Program-made: the position numbers and the translations under genes
Source of the DNA: JBGPQJ01 sp963709295
GTDB lineage: Bacteria > Chloroflexota > Anaerolineae > Anaerolineales > Villigracilaceae
Direction: 5' to 3'
Assembly (NCBI GenBank): GCA_963709295.1
Contig: CAVPVW010000003.1
Coordinates: 806,001 to 870,000, forward strand
Length of the DNA: 64,000 bases
Part shown: positions 52,826 to 60,846 of the stretch, piece after piece
Position numbering within the stretch: position 1 is the first letter of the stretch
Layout of the letters: every line of letters starts with the position of its first letter
The notes under the pieces: generated by a model
The model's input: only the letters and a program-made list of their open reading frames with translations
Told to the model about the DNA's origin: nothing
The model's database searches: none

Positions 52826-52881
52826 TTTCCACCTCCACGGTTTTTTTGATTGCACTATTAATGTAGCACGGAATCCATCGG

Positions 52882-52910
52882 TTGTATCCCCTCAATCTTT
52901 TTGCTATACT
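52882..52910 (+). promoter_or_regulatory. Promoter of the TIGR02206-type gene
   Basis: TTGTAT (52882-52887), 17-base spacer, TATACT (52905-52910), 20 bases before the ATG at 52931, with GGAGG between. Confidence 0.6.
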
Positions 52911-52930
52911 AACGCCAACGTGGAGGCGAC

Positions 52931-53668
52931 ATGGACACTTTTTTTTCCAAAGGTTGGGATGGCGCGCCGTTTAGTTTGTTTGAGGCTGCGCATCTGATCA
53001 TTCTTTTTGTCATCATAGTTATTAATTTATGGCTGCTGAGATTTAGAGGAGCACCTGACCCAACCAGAAAAGCTGTCCGCTGGACGATGGCCATCATCCT
53101 TTGGGCCAACGAGGCTGCCTGGCATGCCTGGAATTTGTATCTTGGTACCTGGAACATCCAGGCGATGCTTCCGCTTCACATTTGCAGTGTGTTGATCTGG
53201 CTGTCCGGATTCATGTTGATATTCAAGAATTACGCAATTTATGAATTCGTCTATTTTCTCGGGATAGGTGCCGGGTTACAGGCCCTGCTCACCCCCGATG
53301 TCGGTATCTACAACTTCCCGCATTTCCGCTTCCTGCAGTCATTCATCGGACATGGAATGATGCTGACCTCCGGGATCTACATGACCACCGTGGAGGGGTT
53401 CCGCCCAACCTGGAAATCCATGCTGCGAGTCATCGTTATTTCAAATATCTATATGGTGATCATCTTCTTCTTCAACAACGCCATCGGAAGTAATTATCTC
53501 ATGGTGAATGGCAAACCTCCTGTCGCCAGTATCATCGACCTGATGCCACCCTGGCCCTGGTATCTCATTCATGTGGAGATTATCGGCATCCTGACCTGCC
53601 TGATTTTGTATTTGCCATTTGTCATTAAGGATTGGAAAGCAAATCGCGTCACGTCTGCGGCAAATTGA
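52931..53668 (+). CDS. YwaF/TIGR02206-family membrane protein
   Basis: 245 residues, about seven membrane segments. The N-terminus FSLFEAAHLIILFVIIVI, the motif LPLHICSVLIWLSGFML and NFPHFRFLQSFIGHGMMLTSGIYM are family signatures. The C-terminal MPPWPWYLIHVEIIGILTCLILYLPF completes it. The conserved His pattern suggests a catalytic or ligand role within the membrane; no function has been demonstrated to my knowledge. Confidence 0.85.
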   Translation: MDTFFSKGWDGAPFSLFEAAHLIILFVIIVINLWLLRFRGAPDPTRKAVRWTMAIILWANEAAWHAWNLYLGTWNIQAMLPLHICSVLIWLSGFMLIFKNYAIYEFVYFLGIGAGLQALLTPDVGIYNFPHFRFLQSFIGHGMMLTSGIYMTTVEGFRPTWKSMLRVIVISNIYMVIIFFFNNAIGSNYLMVNGKPPVASIIDLMPPWPWYLIHVEIIGILTCLILYLPFVIKDWKANRVTSAAN

Positions 53669-53719
53669 TTCTATTCGTTTTCGGGGAGCGACATTCGCAT
53701 TCATCGAATGTCTTGATGC

Positions 53720-53748
53720 TTGACTAAGCGTCTGCACGGTGGTATCCT
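53720..53748 (+). promoter_or_regulatory. Sigma70-type promoter of the aminotransferase leader
   Basis: TTGACT (53720-53725), 17-base spacer, TATCCT (53743-53748). Predicted start near 53755, leaving a leader of about 180 bases before the ATG at 53938. Confidence 0.65.
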
Positions 53749-53754
53749 TGCGCG

Positions 53755-53917
53755 AAATATGGACACCATCCTCCTTGTCACCGACGCTAATCCCATTACT
53801 CCCCGCACATTGTTGGAAGCGGGACGTTGGTACATGGGAACAGCCCGGCTGAAATGCGCAGCCGGACAAGGTAAATCCTAGCATAGCCAACGCCCCGAAT
53901 CGTCGGGGCGTTTTACT
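53755..53917 (+). promoter_or_regulatory. Structured leader with terminator upstream of the aminotransferase
   Basis: Terminator AACGCCCCGA (53889-53898) with TCGGGGCGTT (53903-53912) and a T run, 20 bases before the gene's ribosome site. Upstream hairpins: CCCGC/GCGGG (about 53806-53823) and CCGGCTG/CAGCCGG (about 53845-53867). A 40-codon frame (53759-53881, MDTILLVTDANP...) begins within a few bases of the predicted start, with no ribosome site; it might be leaderless or untranslated. It does not match a riboswitch class I recognise. Attenuation of the downstream operon is inferred. Confidence 0.45.
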
Positions 53918-53937
53918 TAACTCCAGGAGAAGAGACC

Positions 53938-55242
53938 ATGAGCACCAAGAATGAAACCCCTGTCTACGCCGTCCCCGATGCCAATCTGATTCCGGTCAGC
54001 GGATATCTGAAGGACACGATGGCAATTCCCCCATCGCGCATGTTCCTGATCAACAAGTCGCTCAAGGTGTACCAGGAGAAAAATCCAGGTGCTGCAGTAT
54101 TTGATGCCTCACAGGGCGACGGTGGCGCTTCGCTGCCGGGAGTACCGAAGGCAATCCTCGAACTCGCCGCTCAGATGCAAATCGAGCACGGTTCCGCTTA
54201 CGATATGCCCTATGGGACTGACGCCTATCGAAAGGTCGTAGTCGAAAAATACTGGAAGCTGGATCCCTCGCTGGGGTATGGACCCGCCAACGTGCTCGGA
54301 ACAGCCGGTGGACGCGACGCATTGGTCAAAGCTTATCAGGCCATGCTCGCCCTCGGTCATGGACGTGAAGGCGACGTCATCGCTGTTTCGCGTGTACCGT
54401 GGATTTCGTACAATTGGGGTCCGTACGGCATCGGGGCGAACGTGATGTGGTCCCCAGGCGACCCTGCAAACGGGTGGGCATATTCCGAGGACGGAATCCG
54501 CGCCAGCGTGGAATTCACAGCAAAAAGTGGACGCAAAATCGCCGGGCTGGTCATTACCAACCCCGACAACCCGACTGGTCTGACCACCTCCGTCGAGCGG
54601 CAGGTCGCTCTGGCGAAGGCGGCACTCGAAGCCGGCATCCCCTTCGTCCTGTTCGACTGGATGTACCATTTCGTCACCGACGAGCAGCCAATGGACCTGA
54701 ATTCCTTCCTGGGATTCTTCTCACCGGAAGAGCGCAAGCGCTTGATGTTCCTCGACGGTCTGACGAAATCTCTCGGAGCTTCGAACATCCGCAACTGCCA
54801 CCTGATCGCAAGCGAAGAGGTGGTGAAGTTCACGGTCGCGCGCGCATCGCACAGCGTCATGCCGTCTTTCTTCTCGTTGGCGGTCGCCATGGCTGCTTAT
54901 GAGATGGGCTATGCCGAAGCGTCGAAGACCATCGTCGAGCCAACCAACGCGAGCCGCATCGTGCTCAAGAAATTGCTCAGCGACTCAAAAATGCAGCACA
55001 TCATTGGCAAGGGGTACTATGCCTTTATCAATGTCGGTGAATTTCTCAAAGCCAAAGGCTGGGCGGACAGTGAGCCCCTCGGCCAGTACCTCGCGGAAAA
55101 CTTCGGTGTGGCGGTCGTGCCTGGCGCATTCTTCTCTCCCTTCGGCGGTGACTGGATCCGCTTCTCCTACGCCACGCCTGTCGAGCGGACTCAAGGTGCT
55201 TTTGACAGACTCGTTATAGGACTCGAAAGCCTCAAACACTAG
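53938..55242 (+). CDS. PLP-dependent aminotransferase (class I/II)
   Basis: 434 residues. Fold-type I aminotransferase pattern: FDASQGDGGASLPGVPKAIL, ANVLGTAGGRDALVKAYQAML, VITNPDNPTGLTTSVE (conserved NPxNPTG), FVLFDWMYHF (PLP-binding Asp and Tyr), FLDGLTKSLGASNIRNCHLIA (Lys in TKS as PLP Schiff base) and WIRFSYATPVER (substrate Arg). The specific amino donor is unknown. It starts with AGGAG. Downstream are a GCS2-like ligase and an M20 peptidase, suggesting amino-acid or dipeptide metabolism. Higher G+C than genes before it. Confidence 0.88.
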   Translation: MSTKNETPVYAVPDANLIPVSGYLKDTMAIPPSRMFLINKSLKVYQEKNPGAAVFDASQGDGGASLPGVPKAILELAAQMQIEHGSAYDMPYGTDAYRKVVVEKYWKLDPSLGYGPANVLGTAGGRDALVKAYQAMLALGHGREGDVIAVSRVPWISYNWGPYGIGANVMWSPGDPANGWAYSEDGIRASVEFTAKSGRKIAGLVITNPDNPTGLTTSVERQVALAKAALEAGIPFVLFDWMYHFVTDEQPMDLNSFLGFFSPEERKRLMFLDGLTKSLGASNIRNCHLIASEEVVKFTVARASHSVMPSFFSLAVAMAAYEMGYAEASKTIVEPTNASRIVLKKLLSDSKMQHIIGKGYYAFINVGEFLKAKGWADSEPLGQYLAENFGVAVVPGAFFSPFGGDWIRFSYATPVERTQGAFDRLVIGLESLKH

Positions 55243-55281
55243 CCACTATTCACTAATCTCATTCCTTAATGATTGGAACTT

Positions 55282-56920
55282 ATGTCCTTCAACCCTGAAC
55301 AATTCACCGAAAAATATCAGCTTGCCGTCCAGACTGCCTCGCAGCAGAATCCAAGCGGCGGGTTGAACGGCTTTGAATTGGAATGGAACCTTCTCGACGA
55401 GCAGTTCCGTCCCCTGCGCACGGTCGGCATTGGCCCGGCAGAGCAATCCTTTGTGGATTATCTGCGGGCGGAATCCCTGCCCTCCTGGCTGCGTGATTTT
55501 TCCCAGCTCGAGGTTTTCCACTGGATGATCGAATGGGCGACCCGCCCCTACTACACACCGCGCGGTGCGATCTATGAAGGCCGGCTGATGGAAGCCGTGC
55601 TGGCCAACGCGCTTGCCCGCGCCGGGGCGCATTTCGGCGAGCGGCTGTACTACTGGCACGGCAACCTGCTCCACCTTACCGCTATCGGGCACGACTCGAT
55701 CCCCGGCAAGTGGAGCATCGCCAAGCGCCGCTACCTGGAGCGCTGCGTGGACTTGTACGGGAACACACTCGCCACTGCCGGTACGCACAGCAACCTGTCA
55801 CTGCCCGAGCCGCTGCTCGCCTGGGACTTCATGCACCTGCCCGCCCGCGAGCGCGGCGACCAGCACCTCGATGACTTTCAAGTCGGAGTTTTATATAACT
55901 GCCGCCCGGCTGCTGCGTGCGTTCGCTCCTCTCTACATCGCGACATCCGCATCCACCCCGCTCCAGGCTCAAGGGAGGGGGGGTCGCGCCGTGTTGGTGC
56001 TGACCGAGTTCAATTCCATCCGCAACCTGACCTTCCCCAACCCTCCTGAGGTTGACCTGCCCGACCTCTACCGCTCCTACGATGACTACCTGCAGATATC
56101 CTACGACCTGGTCCGGCGCGGCGTGCGCTTCGGGAACAACAACTGGACTCCCGTCCGTGCCCGGTCGTTTGCAGAACCGGTCGAGCGCCTCATCTCGACC
56201 ACCAGCGACCAGCTCTCGGACCTGTATACCCGCGGCCTGTATTCCGTTGGGGAGGCCGCACCTGCCGAGGAAATGGCACGCCAAATCGAAAAACAGAACT
56301 TGATGGCTCGCATCAACCTGCCGATGGGACGGGTCGAGGTGCGCACTGACGACGGCGGCAATCCGCTCGATGTGGACCTGGCGAACCTGACGCTCAAGCA
56401 CCTCCTGATGTTGCGCTTCTACGCCGACCCAACTTTCGCCCGTTCCTACCGCTACGACCGCGAGGACATTTCCCGTTCCCGCGCCAATGAGAAATTAGCG
56501 GCAGAACAGGGACTTAGGGGGACCATTGAAAATCCACTTACCGGGAAACCTGTGGCTATGCGCTCTTTCCTGAAATGGACCCTGGATGAGGTGCATCCGC
56601 TAGCAGATGCGCTCGGACTGTGGGAGGATCTAACTCCACTGGTCGAGATGGCAAGCGGAGCGCCTAACACCGCCGATCGGATGCGTGCCCGCCTGCGTAT
56701 GGAGCTGGGCGCCAGTGATGAAGTCCCGTTGACCGTCCTGCGCGAACTGGCTGAGGAGCGCGAAGCGGCTGTCCGCGCGGATGTGGAAAAGATCGCGGCA
56801 AAGACTGGCTTTTTTGAATCAGAAAAATTAAGTGTTTTTTTGCAGCACGCCCGCGACGATGCACGCAAATCACCTGAACTGCCGGTTCGTTTTCGCCCAT
56901 CTTCTGGAATGGTGATAGAC
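55282..56920 (+). CDS. GCS2-like glutamate-cysteine ligase family protein, frameshifted
   Basis: Carboxylate-amine ligase of glutamate-cysteine-ligase type. First frame: GFELEWNLLDEQFRPL (ExE metal site), EVFHWMIEWATRPYYTPRGA and THSNLSLPEPLL. It breaks at about 55878-55880; dropping one C restores DDFKSEFYITAARLLRAFAP and leads to LTEFNSIRNLTFPN, RFGNNNWTPVRARSF and MGRVEVRTDDGG. It probably couples an acidic amino acid's carboxyl to an amine with ATP; glutamate and cysteine as substrates are not proven. The frame then runs on into the M20 peptidase without a stop, a real fusion or a second assembly error. ATG 55282 preferred. Confidence 0.7.
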
Positions 56921-58102
56921 ATGACCTACCCAAATAAAACCGCCGAGATCCTCGACCTCGCCCAACAACTCATCCGCATCCCCTCCGTCACCGCCTGCCC
57001 GAACGAACGTCTGGACGAAGTTCACCGCGCCGCGACCTTTGTCGACGATTACCTGCGCGGGCACGGATTCGAGACACGTTACTTTGACGGGAAGTACCCG
57101 GCAGTGTATGCTAGTTTTCCTACCCTACCCAATCCATCTCCCAGCGGGAGAGGGGCCAGGGGCGAGGGCAATATCCTCCTCTCCGGCCACTTCGACGTGG
57201 TCGAGCCTGATCCCGACGATAGCCAGTTCATCCCGCGCATCGATGGTGATTATCTGTATGGCCGCGGCGCCGCGGACATGAAGACCGTCGTTGCCACGTA
57301 TCTTGTGTGGATGAAAGATGCCCTCAAGTCAGGTAAGCCATTCCCAAAAATCGACCTGTTGCTGGTCGGCAACGAGGAGAATGGCGAAGCGGAAGCCTGG
57401 GGCACGCCGCATGTGCTCAAGGAATTAGGCATCACCCCCTCTCTCATGATCGCCGGAGAACGGACCGGTGAAAAGGGCAATGAACACTACGGAGAAATCT
57501 GTGTCGAAAATCGCGGCGTGATGCGCTTTAACGTGATCGCGCGCGGCACGAAGGGACACTCCGGCGTGGCGGGTGCGGCCGACCTGAGCGAAAAGCTGAT
57601 CGCTGCCCGCGCTGCGTTGACCGACATCTTCTCCAAACACCTCACCCTCAAAAGCACGGACGGATGGCAATCGCAGGCAAAATTCCCCTTTATCAATGTG
57701 GGCACACCGGGCGTGTACAACGTCACCGCCGCGCAGGGGATTCTGGGTGTAGAGATTCGCCCCATCCCGCAGGACGATACGTCCGCACTGCGAAAGGAAG
57801 TCGAGAAATATTGTGCAGAGAATGAATTGGAAGCCAGCTTTTCTGTGATGGAAAATGGTGTCGCCTGCGATCCGAAGAATCCCGCCCTGCTAAAACTCAT
57901 CGACGCTGTGCGGCAGGTTTCAGGGGGCGAGCCGAAGATCGGCAAGAAGCTGCCCGGCACAAGCGCACGCTTCGCTCCCGGCGGACAGGCGGTGGTCTGG
58001 GGTCAAACAGGTATTGGACCACACGCGAAGGAAGAACGGCATTTCATTCCCAGCATCGAACCGTATTACAAGGTATTGGAAGAATTGGCAAGACAAAAGT
58101 AG
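56921..58102 (+). CDS. M20-family metallopeptidase (ArgE/DapE/CNDP type)
   Basis: 393 residues from ATG 56921, in frame with the preceding ligase. Metal sites: LLSGHFDVVEPD (HxD), YGRGAADMKTVVATYLVWM (GRGxxDMK), GNEENGEAEAWGT (catalytic EE), then the dimerisation domain (MRFNVIARGTKGHSG) and the C-terminal His in IGPHAKEERHFIPSIEPYYKVLEEL. It hydrolyses small peptides or N-acyl amino acids. A 47-base palindromic repeat inserted at 57122-57168 adds about 15 residues (TLPNPSPSGRGARGEG) before the first metal motif without breaking the frame. Confidence 0.9.
   Translation: MTYPNKTAEILDLAQQLIRIPSVTACPNERLDEVHRAATFVDDYLRGHGFETRYFDGKYPAVYASFPTLPNPSPSGRGARGEGNILLSGHFDVVEPDPDDSQFIPRIDGDYLYGRGAADMKTVVATYLVWMKDALKSGKPFPKIDLLLVGNEENGEAEAWGTPHVLKELGITPSLMIAGERTGEKGNEHYGEICVENRGVMRFNVIARGTKGHSGVAGAADLSEKLIAARAALTDIFSKHLTLKSTDGWQSQAKFPFINVGTPGVYNVTAAQGILGVEIRPIPQDDTSALRKEVEKYCAENELEASFSVMENGVACDPKNPALLKLIDAVRQVSGGEPKIGKKLPGTSARFAPGGQAVVWGQTGIGPHAKEERHFIPSIEPYYKVLEELARQK
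57122..57168 (+). repeat. Palindromic mini-repeat inserted inside the M20 gene
   Basis: Centre CTCCCAGCGGGAG (57138-57150) flanked by ACCCTACCCAATCCAT and AGGGGCCAGGGGCGAGGGC. C-run/G-run elements of the form CTCTCCC-n-GGGAGAGGGG are widespread small interspersed repeats in environmental bacteria. Here the insertion is translated as NPSPSGRGARGEG and keeps the frame. No second copy is seen in the window. Confidence 0.6.
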
Positions 58103-58198
58103 GTCACGTTTGAAACGCGACCTACAAGCAGACTAATGAAAGTAAATAATCGGTGGGCGTGGGACTCCTGTCTCCGCCCAGTTTTTGACAATCAGGTC

Positions 58199-59026
58199 TC
58201 AGACCTCCGTACTATTCTCGGTTTGGTCAGCCACTGAAAGGATGCTCCTCGAAGACCATCGCCGAGCAAGTTTCCTCCACACCATCTGCACCAGCAGCCC
58301 TGCCCTCCAAAAAGCGACCGCTGCCATGCCGTGCGCTAAAACCGCAAAGAGCGGCGGCGTCTGGTAGGTGTAATAGGTCCAGCACTCGCGGGTTGTGCCC
58401 CACAGCTCAAGAAAGTAGCCCAATCCAGCTCCTGCCCAGAAAACCAGCAGAGCTGTACGATGATTGGTCGGGGTCAGGATAATGAGCGCGCAGATCATCA
58501 GCGCAGCGAGTGTGAAGGATTTATCAAAGGTCGGGGCGACAAACCACAGCATCAGCGCGAAGAAGCCTCCGAAGGTCGCCCAGTACAGTGCCCAGTAGAT
58601 GGAATCCGCCTGTTTGGGCAGAAGCCAGCTCGCGCTGCGCGTGATCCGGTCAATGGACAGGGAGGCGATCGGCCAGGCAGGGATGATCCACAGCGGAGGG
58701 CGTTCCGCGGTGTAATAGAACCACAGGTTGGTCTGCGTTCCCCAGCTTTCGATCACCAGTCCGCCCGCCAGCCCGACCAGAATGATCAGGCTGTCCGTTT
58801 TCAAATCCGCCTTCGACATGATGGTCAGCGACATGAACAGGAAAATGCCCAACAGCAGCCAGTCCATGTAGTAGTACCAGGGGATGCTGGCATCCATGTA
58901 GCCGAGGTATTCCTCCATCAGCGGCCACCAGATGTAAATGATGAGCACGCAGGTGAGCACGAAGGCGCTCAGCAGGTAATAGCTGTGGCGAGTCCAGCCG
59001 AGAAGCTTGGGGATGCGCGAAACCAT
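58199..59026 (-). CDS. Polytopic membrane protein of unknown function
   Basis: 275 residues from ATG 59026; TATAAT ends six bases before it, so translation may be leaderless. The open frame continues 68 codons upstream but that part is not convincing. About eight hydrophobic segments: YYLLSAFVLTCVLIIYIWWPL, YYMDWLLLGIFLFMSLTIM, LIILVGLAGGLVIESWGTQTNLWFYYT, and later FTLAALMICALIILTP and ALLVFWAGAGLGYFLELWGTTRECWTYYTYQTPPLFAVLAHG. The ESWGT/ELWGT segments form an internal repeat, suggesting a duplicated four-helix unit. Not recognised. Confidence 0.7.
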   Translation of the reverse strand: MVSRIPKLLGWTRHSYYLLSAFVLTCVLIIYIWWPLMEEYLGYMDASIPWYYYMDWLLLGIFLFMSLTIMSKADLKTDSLIILVGLAGGLVIESWGTQTNLWFYYTAERPPLWIIPAWPIASLSIDRITRSASWLLPKQADSIYWALYWATFGGFFALMLWFVAPTFDKSFTLAALMICALIILTPTNHRTALLVFWAGAGLGYFLELWGTTRECWTYYTYQTPPLFAVLAHGMAAVAFWRAGLLVQMVWRKLARRWSSRSILSVADQTENSTEV

Positions 59027-59169
59027 GGGCTGATTATACAGAAAACCCGGCTTTAGGCGAAGCCAAAATGACCGGTGATAATTAACCAAAGGTAGCCAGG
59101 TTAGTGATAAGATGAAAGTGAAATCGTGAACCAAAATCCGTTTCAAACATGCCGTGACGAGGAGGCCAC

Positions 59170-59346
59170 ATGCATACCAAGACGGAAGAGGAACGCGAAT
59201 GGATACAGAAAAAACTTGAAGAGTTATCACCTTATAATCGGATGCTGTTCATTTGCTACACAGCCAGGATACACGAACGGGAACGGGTAATCCTTGCAAG
59301 AAGACGGAAAATAAGACGGACTGCTGCAGTTTATCGGCGTCCATAG
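59170..59346 (+). CDS. 58-aa basic protein
   Basis: Short gene with a strong ribosome site (GAGGAGG, six bases before ATG). Sequence begins MHTKTEEEREWIQKKLEELS, then PYNRMLFICYTARIHERE and a strongly basic end (ILARRRKIRRTAAVYRRP). Mostly helical, no hydrophobic span. The basic tail would suit nucleic acid or ribosome contact. It occupies the gap between the membrane protein and tRNA-Leu; no known family recognised. Confidence 0.5.
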   Translation: MHTKTEEEREWIQKKLEELSPYNRMLFICYTARIHERERVILARRRKIRRTAAVYRRP

Positions 59347-59418
59347 AAGAATTGCGTCTGGTTCTTTTCCTTTATTGAAAACAAATTTCATCCAATCGTA
59401 AAATACATAATACCCGTC

Positions 59419-59446
59419 TTGACGGGACGTCTTCTTCTGATAGAAT
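59419..59446 (+). promoter_or_regulatory. Promoter of tRNA-Leu
   Basis: TTGACG (59419-59424), 16-base spacer, TAGAAT (59441-59446), 29 bases before the mature tRNA. Confidence 0.7.
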
Positions 59447-59475
59447 CACACCTGTCCACTTAACGCCGGACCTGC

Positions 59476-59559
59476 GGGGCGATGGCGGAATTGGCAGACG
59501 CAGAGGACTTAAAATCCTCCGGTGGAGACACTGTGTGGGTTCGACCCCCACTCGCCCCA
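59476..59559 (+). tRNA. tRNA-Leu (anticodon TAA)
   Basis: Class II tRNA of 84 bases: acceptor GGGGCGA/TCGCCCC, D-arm TGGCGGAATTGGCAGACGC, anticodon loop CTTAAAA giving TAA, long variable arm, T-arm GTGGGTTCGACCCCCAC, discriminator A. CCA is not encoded. Confidence 0.95.
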
Positions 59560-59564
59560 TCCTT

Positions 59565-59602
59565 ATGTCATTGCGACGCGCGTAGCGCTAGCGCAATGAC
59601 AT
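59565..59602 (+). repeat. Inverted repeat after tRNA-Leu, likely terminator
   Basis: ATGTCATTGCG (59565-59575) and CGCAATGACAT (59592-59602) flank GACGCG-type sequence, then CTTTAT. GTCATTGCG-type palindromes are a common dispersed repeat class. Its place five bases after the tRNA suits a terminator; dgt starts 21 bases later, so some readthrough or a separate promoter is needed. Confidence 0.6.
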
Positions 59603-59623
59603 CTTTATCTGAAAGGTTGACCC

Positions 59624-60775
59624 ATGTACTTCGACCGTTCCATGCTCGAAGAGTTGGAGGACAAAGCGCTCGCTCCCTACGGTATGCGCAGCAAGAACAC
59701 CAAGGGGCGCGCCTACCTCGATAACGAGCCCGAATACCGCACCGCTTTCCAGCGCGACCGCGATCGGATTCTGCACACGACCGCCTTCCGCCGCCTGGAA
59801 TACAAGACGCAGGTATTCATCAACTACGAGGGCGACTATTTCCGCACCCGACTCACCCATACGCTGGAGGTGGCGCAGATCGGCCGCACCCTGGCCCGGG
59901 CGCTGGGCGCCAACGAGGACCTGGTCGAGACCATCTGCCTGGCGCACGACCTCGGACACTCTCCTTTTGGACACTCCGGCGAGGTCGCGCTCAACCGGCT
60001 GATGAAGGATTTCGGCGGGTTCGACCACAACAAGCAGTCGCTGCGCATCGTCACCGAACTTGAGCAGCGCTACCCGGAATTCCCCGGCCTCAACCTGACC
60101 TGGGAGGCGCGCGAAGGCATCGTCAAACATGAGTCGGAGTATGACATCTCGGACGCGCGGGATTTCGACCCTTCGCTGCGAGGCAACCTCGAGACGCAAA
60201 TCTGCAACGTTGCCGACGAGCTGGCTTACACCACGCACGACCTCGACGACGGGCTGCGTTCCGGCTTGATCTTTCCGCAAATGCTGGAAGGCATCGCCCT
60301 GTGGGAGATCCTGCGCGAGACCTTCAACTGGCGCGGTTCCAACCTGGACGATATGGAACGCCACCGCATGATCCGCCACCTGGTGGGCCTGCTCGTCACC
60401 GATATCATCCAAGCCACCGACGGGCGCCTCAAGGAAAGCAAGGCGAAATCGCCTCTGGAGATTCAAAAGCTGAAACACAACGTCATCGGCTACAGTGAGG
60501 ACATGCAGCGGCGTAACCGGGAGATGAAGGATTTCCTCTATAACAATCTGTATCGCCATTTCCGGGTCGTGCGGATGCAGGTCAAGGCGGAGCGGATCAT
60601 CTCCAACCTCTTCAACGCCTACCGGGACGAACCTTCCACTCTGCCGACGCCTTATCAAAAATTCATCTCCATCCGGGGGCTGGAACGCACCATCTGCGAT
60701 TACATCGCCGGCATGACCGACCGGTTTGCAGTGGAGGAGCACGAGCGCCTGTTCGACCCATCCTTGAAGCCGTAA
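59624..60775 (+). CDS. dgt: dGTP triphosphohydrolase-like HD protein
   Basis: 383 residues. HD-domain motifs: FRTRLTHTLEVAQIGRTLARALG (first His), ETICLAHDLGHSPFGHSGEVAL (HD) and DVADELAY-type NVADELAYTTHDLDDGL (last Asp). The N-terminal RDRDRILHTTAFRRLEYKTQVF is the family signature. It removes triphosphate from dNTPs, keeping pools in balance; this shorter form usually acts as a general dNTPase. AAAGG ribosome site. High G+C. Confidence 0.93.
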   Translation: MYFDRSMLEELEDKALAPYGMRSKNTKGRAYLDNEPEYRTAFQRDRDRILHTTAFRRLEYKTQVFINYEGDYFRTRLTHTLEVAQIGRTLARALGANEDLVETICLAHDLGHSPFGHSGEVALNRLMKDFGGFDHNKQSLRIVTELEQRYPEFPGLNLTWEAREGIVKHESEYDISDARDFDPSLRGNLETQICNVADELAYTTHDLDDGLRSGLIFPQMLEGIALWEILRETFNWRGSNLDDMERHRMIRHLVGLLVTDIIQATDGRLKESKAKSPLEIQKLKHNVIGYSEDMQRRNREMKDFLYNNLYRHFRVVRMQVKAERIISNLFNAYRDEPSTLPTPYQKFISIRGLERTICDYIAGMTDRFAVEEHERLFDPSLKP

Positions 60776-60846
60776 ACAATTAGGATTTGTCATTCACTTC
60801 CGGGTTGTCTTGTTTACCCGACGAATATTCTTATTGGAGATTTTCC

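Noticed and set aside
59588..60793. 401-codon open frame on the minus strand
   Set aside because: Shadow of dgt; the high G+C region leaves antisense frames open, and its translation has no domain pattern or ribosome site.
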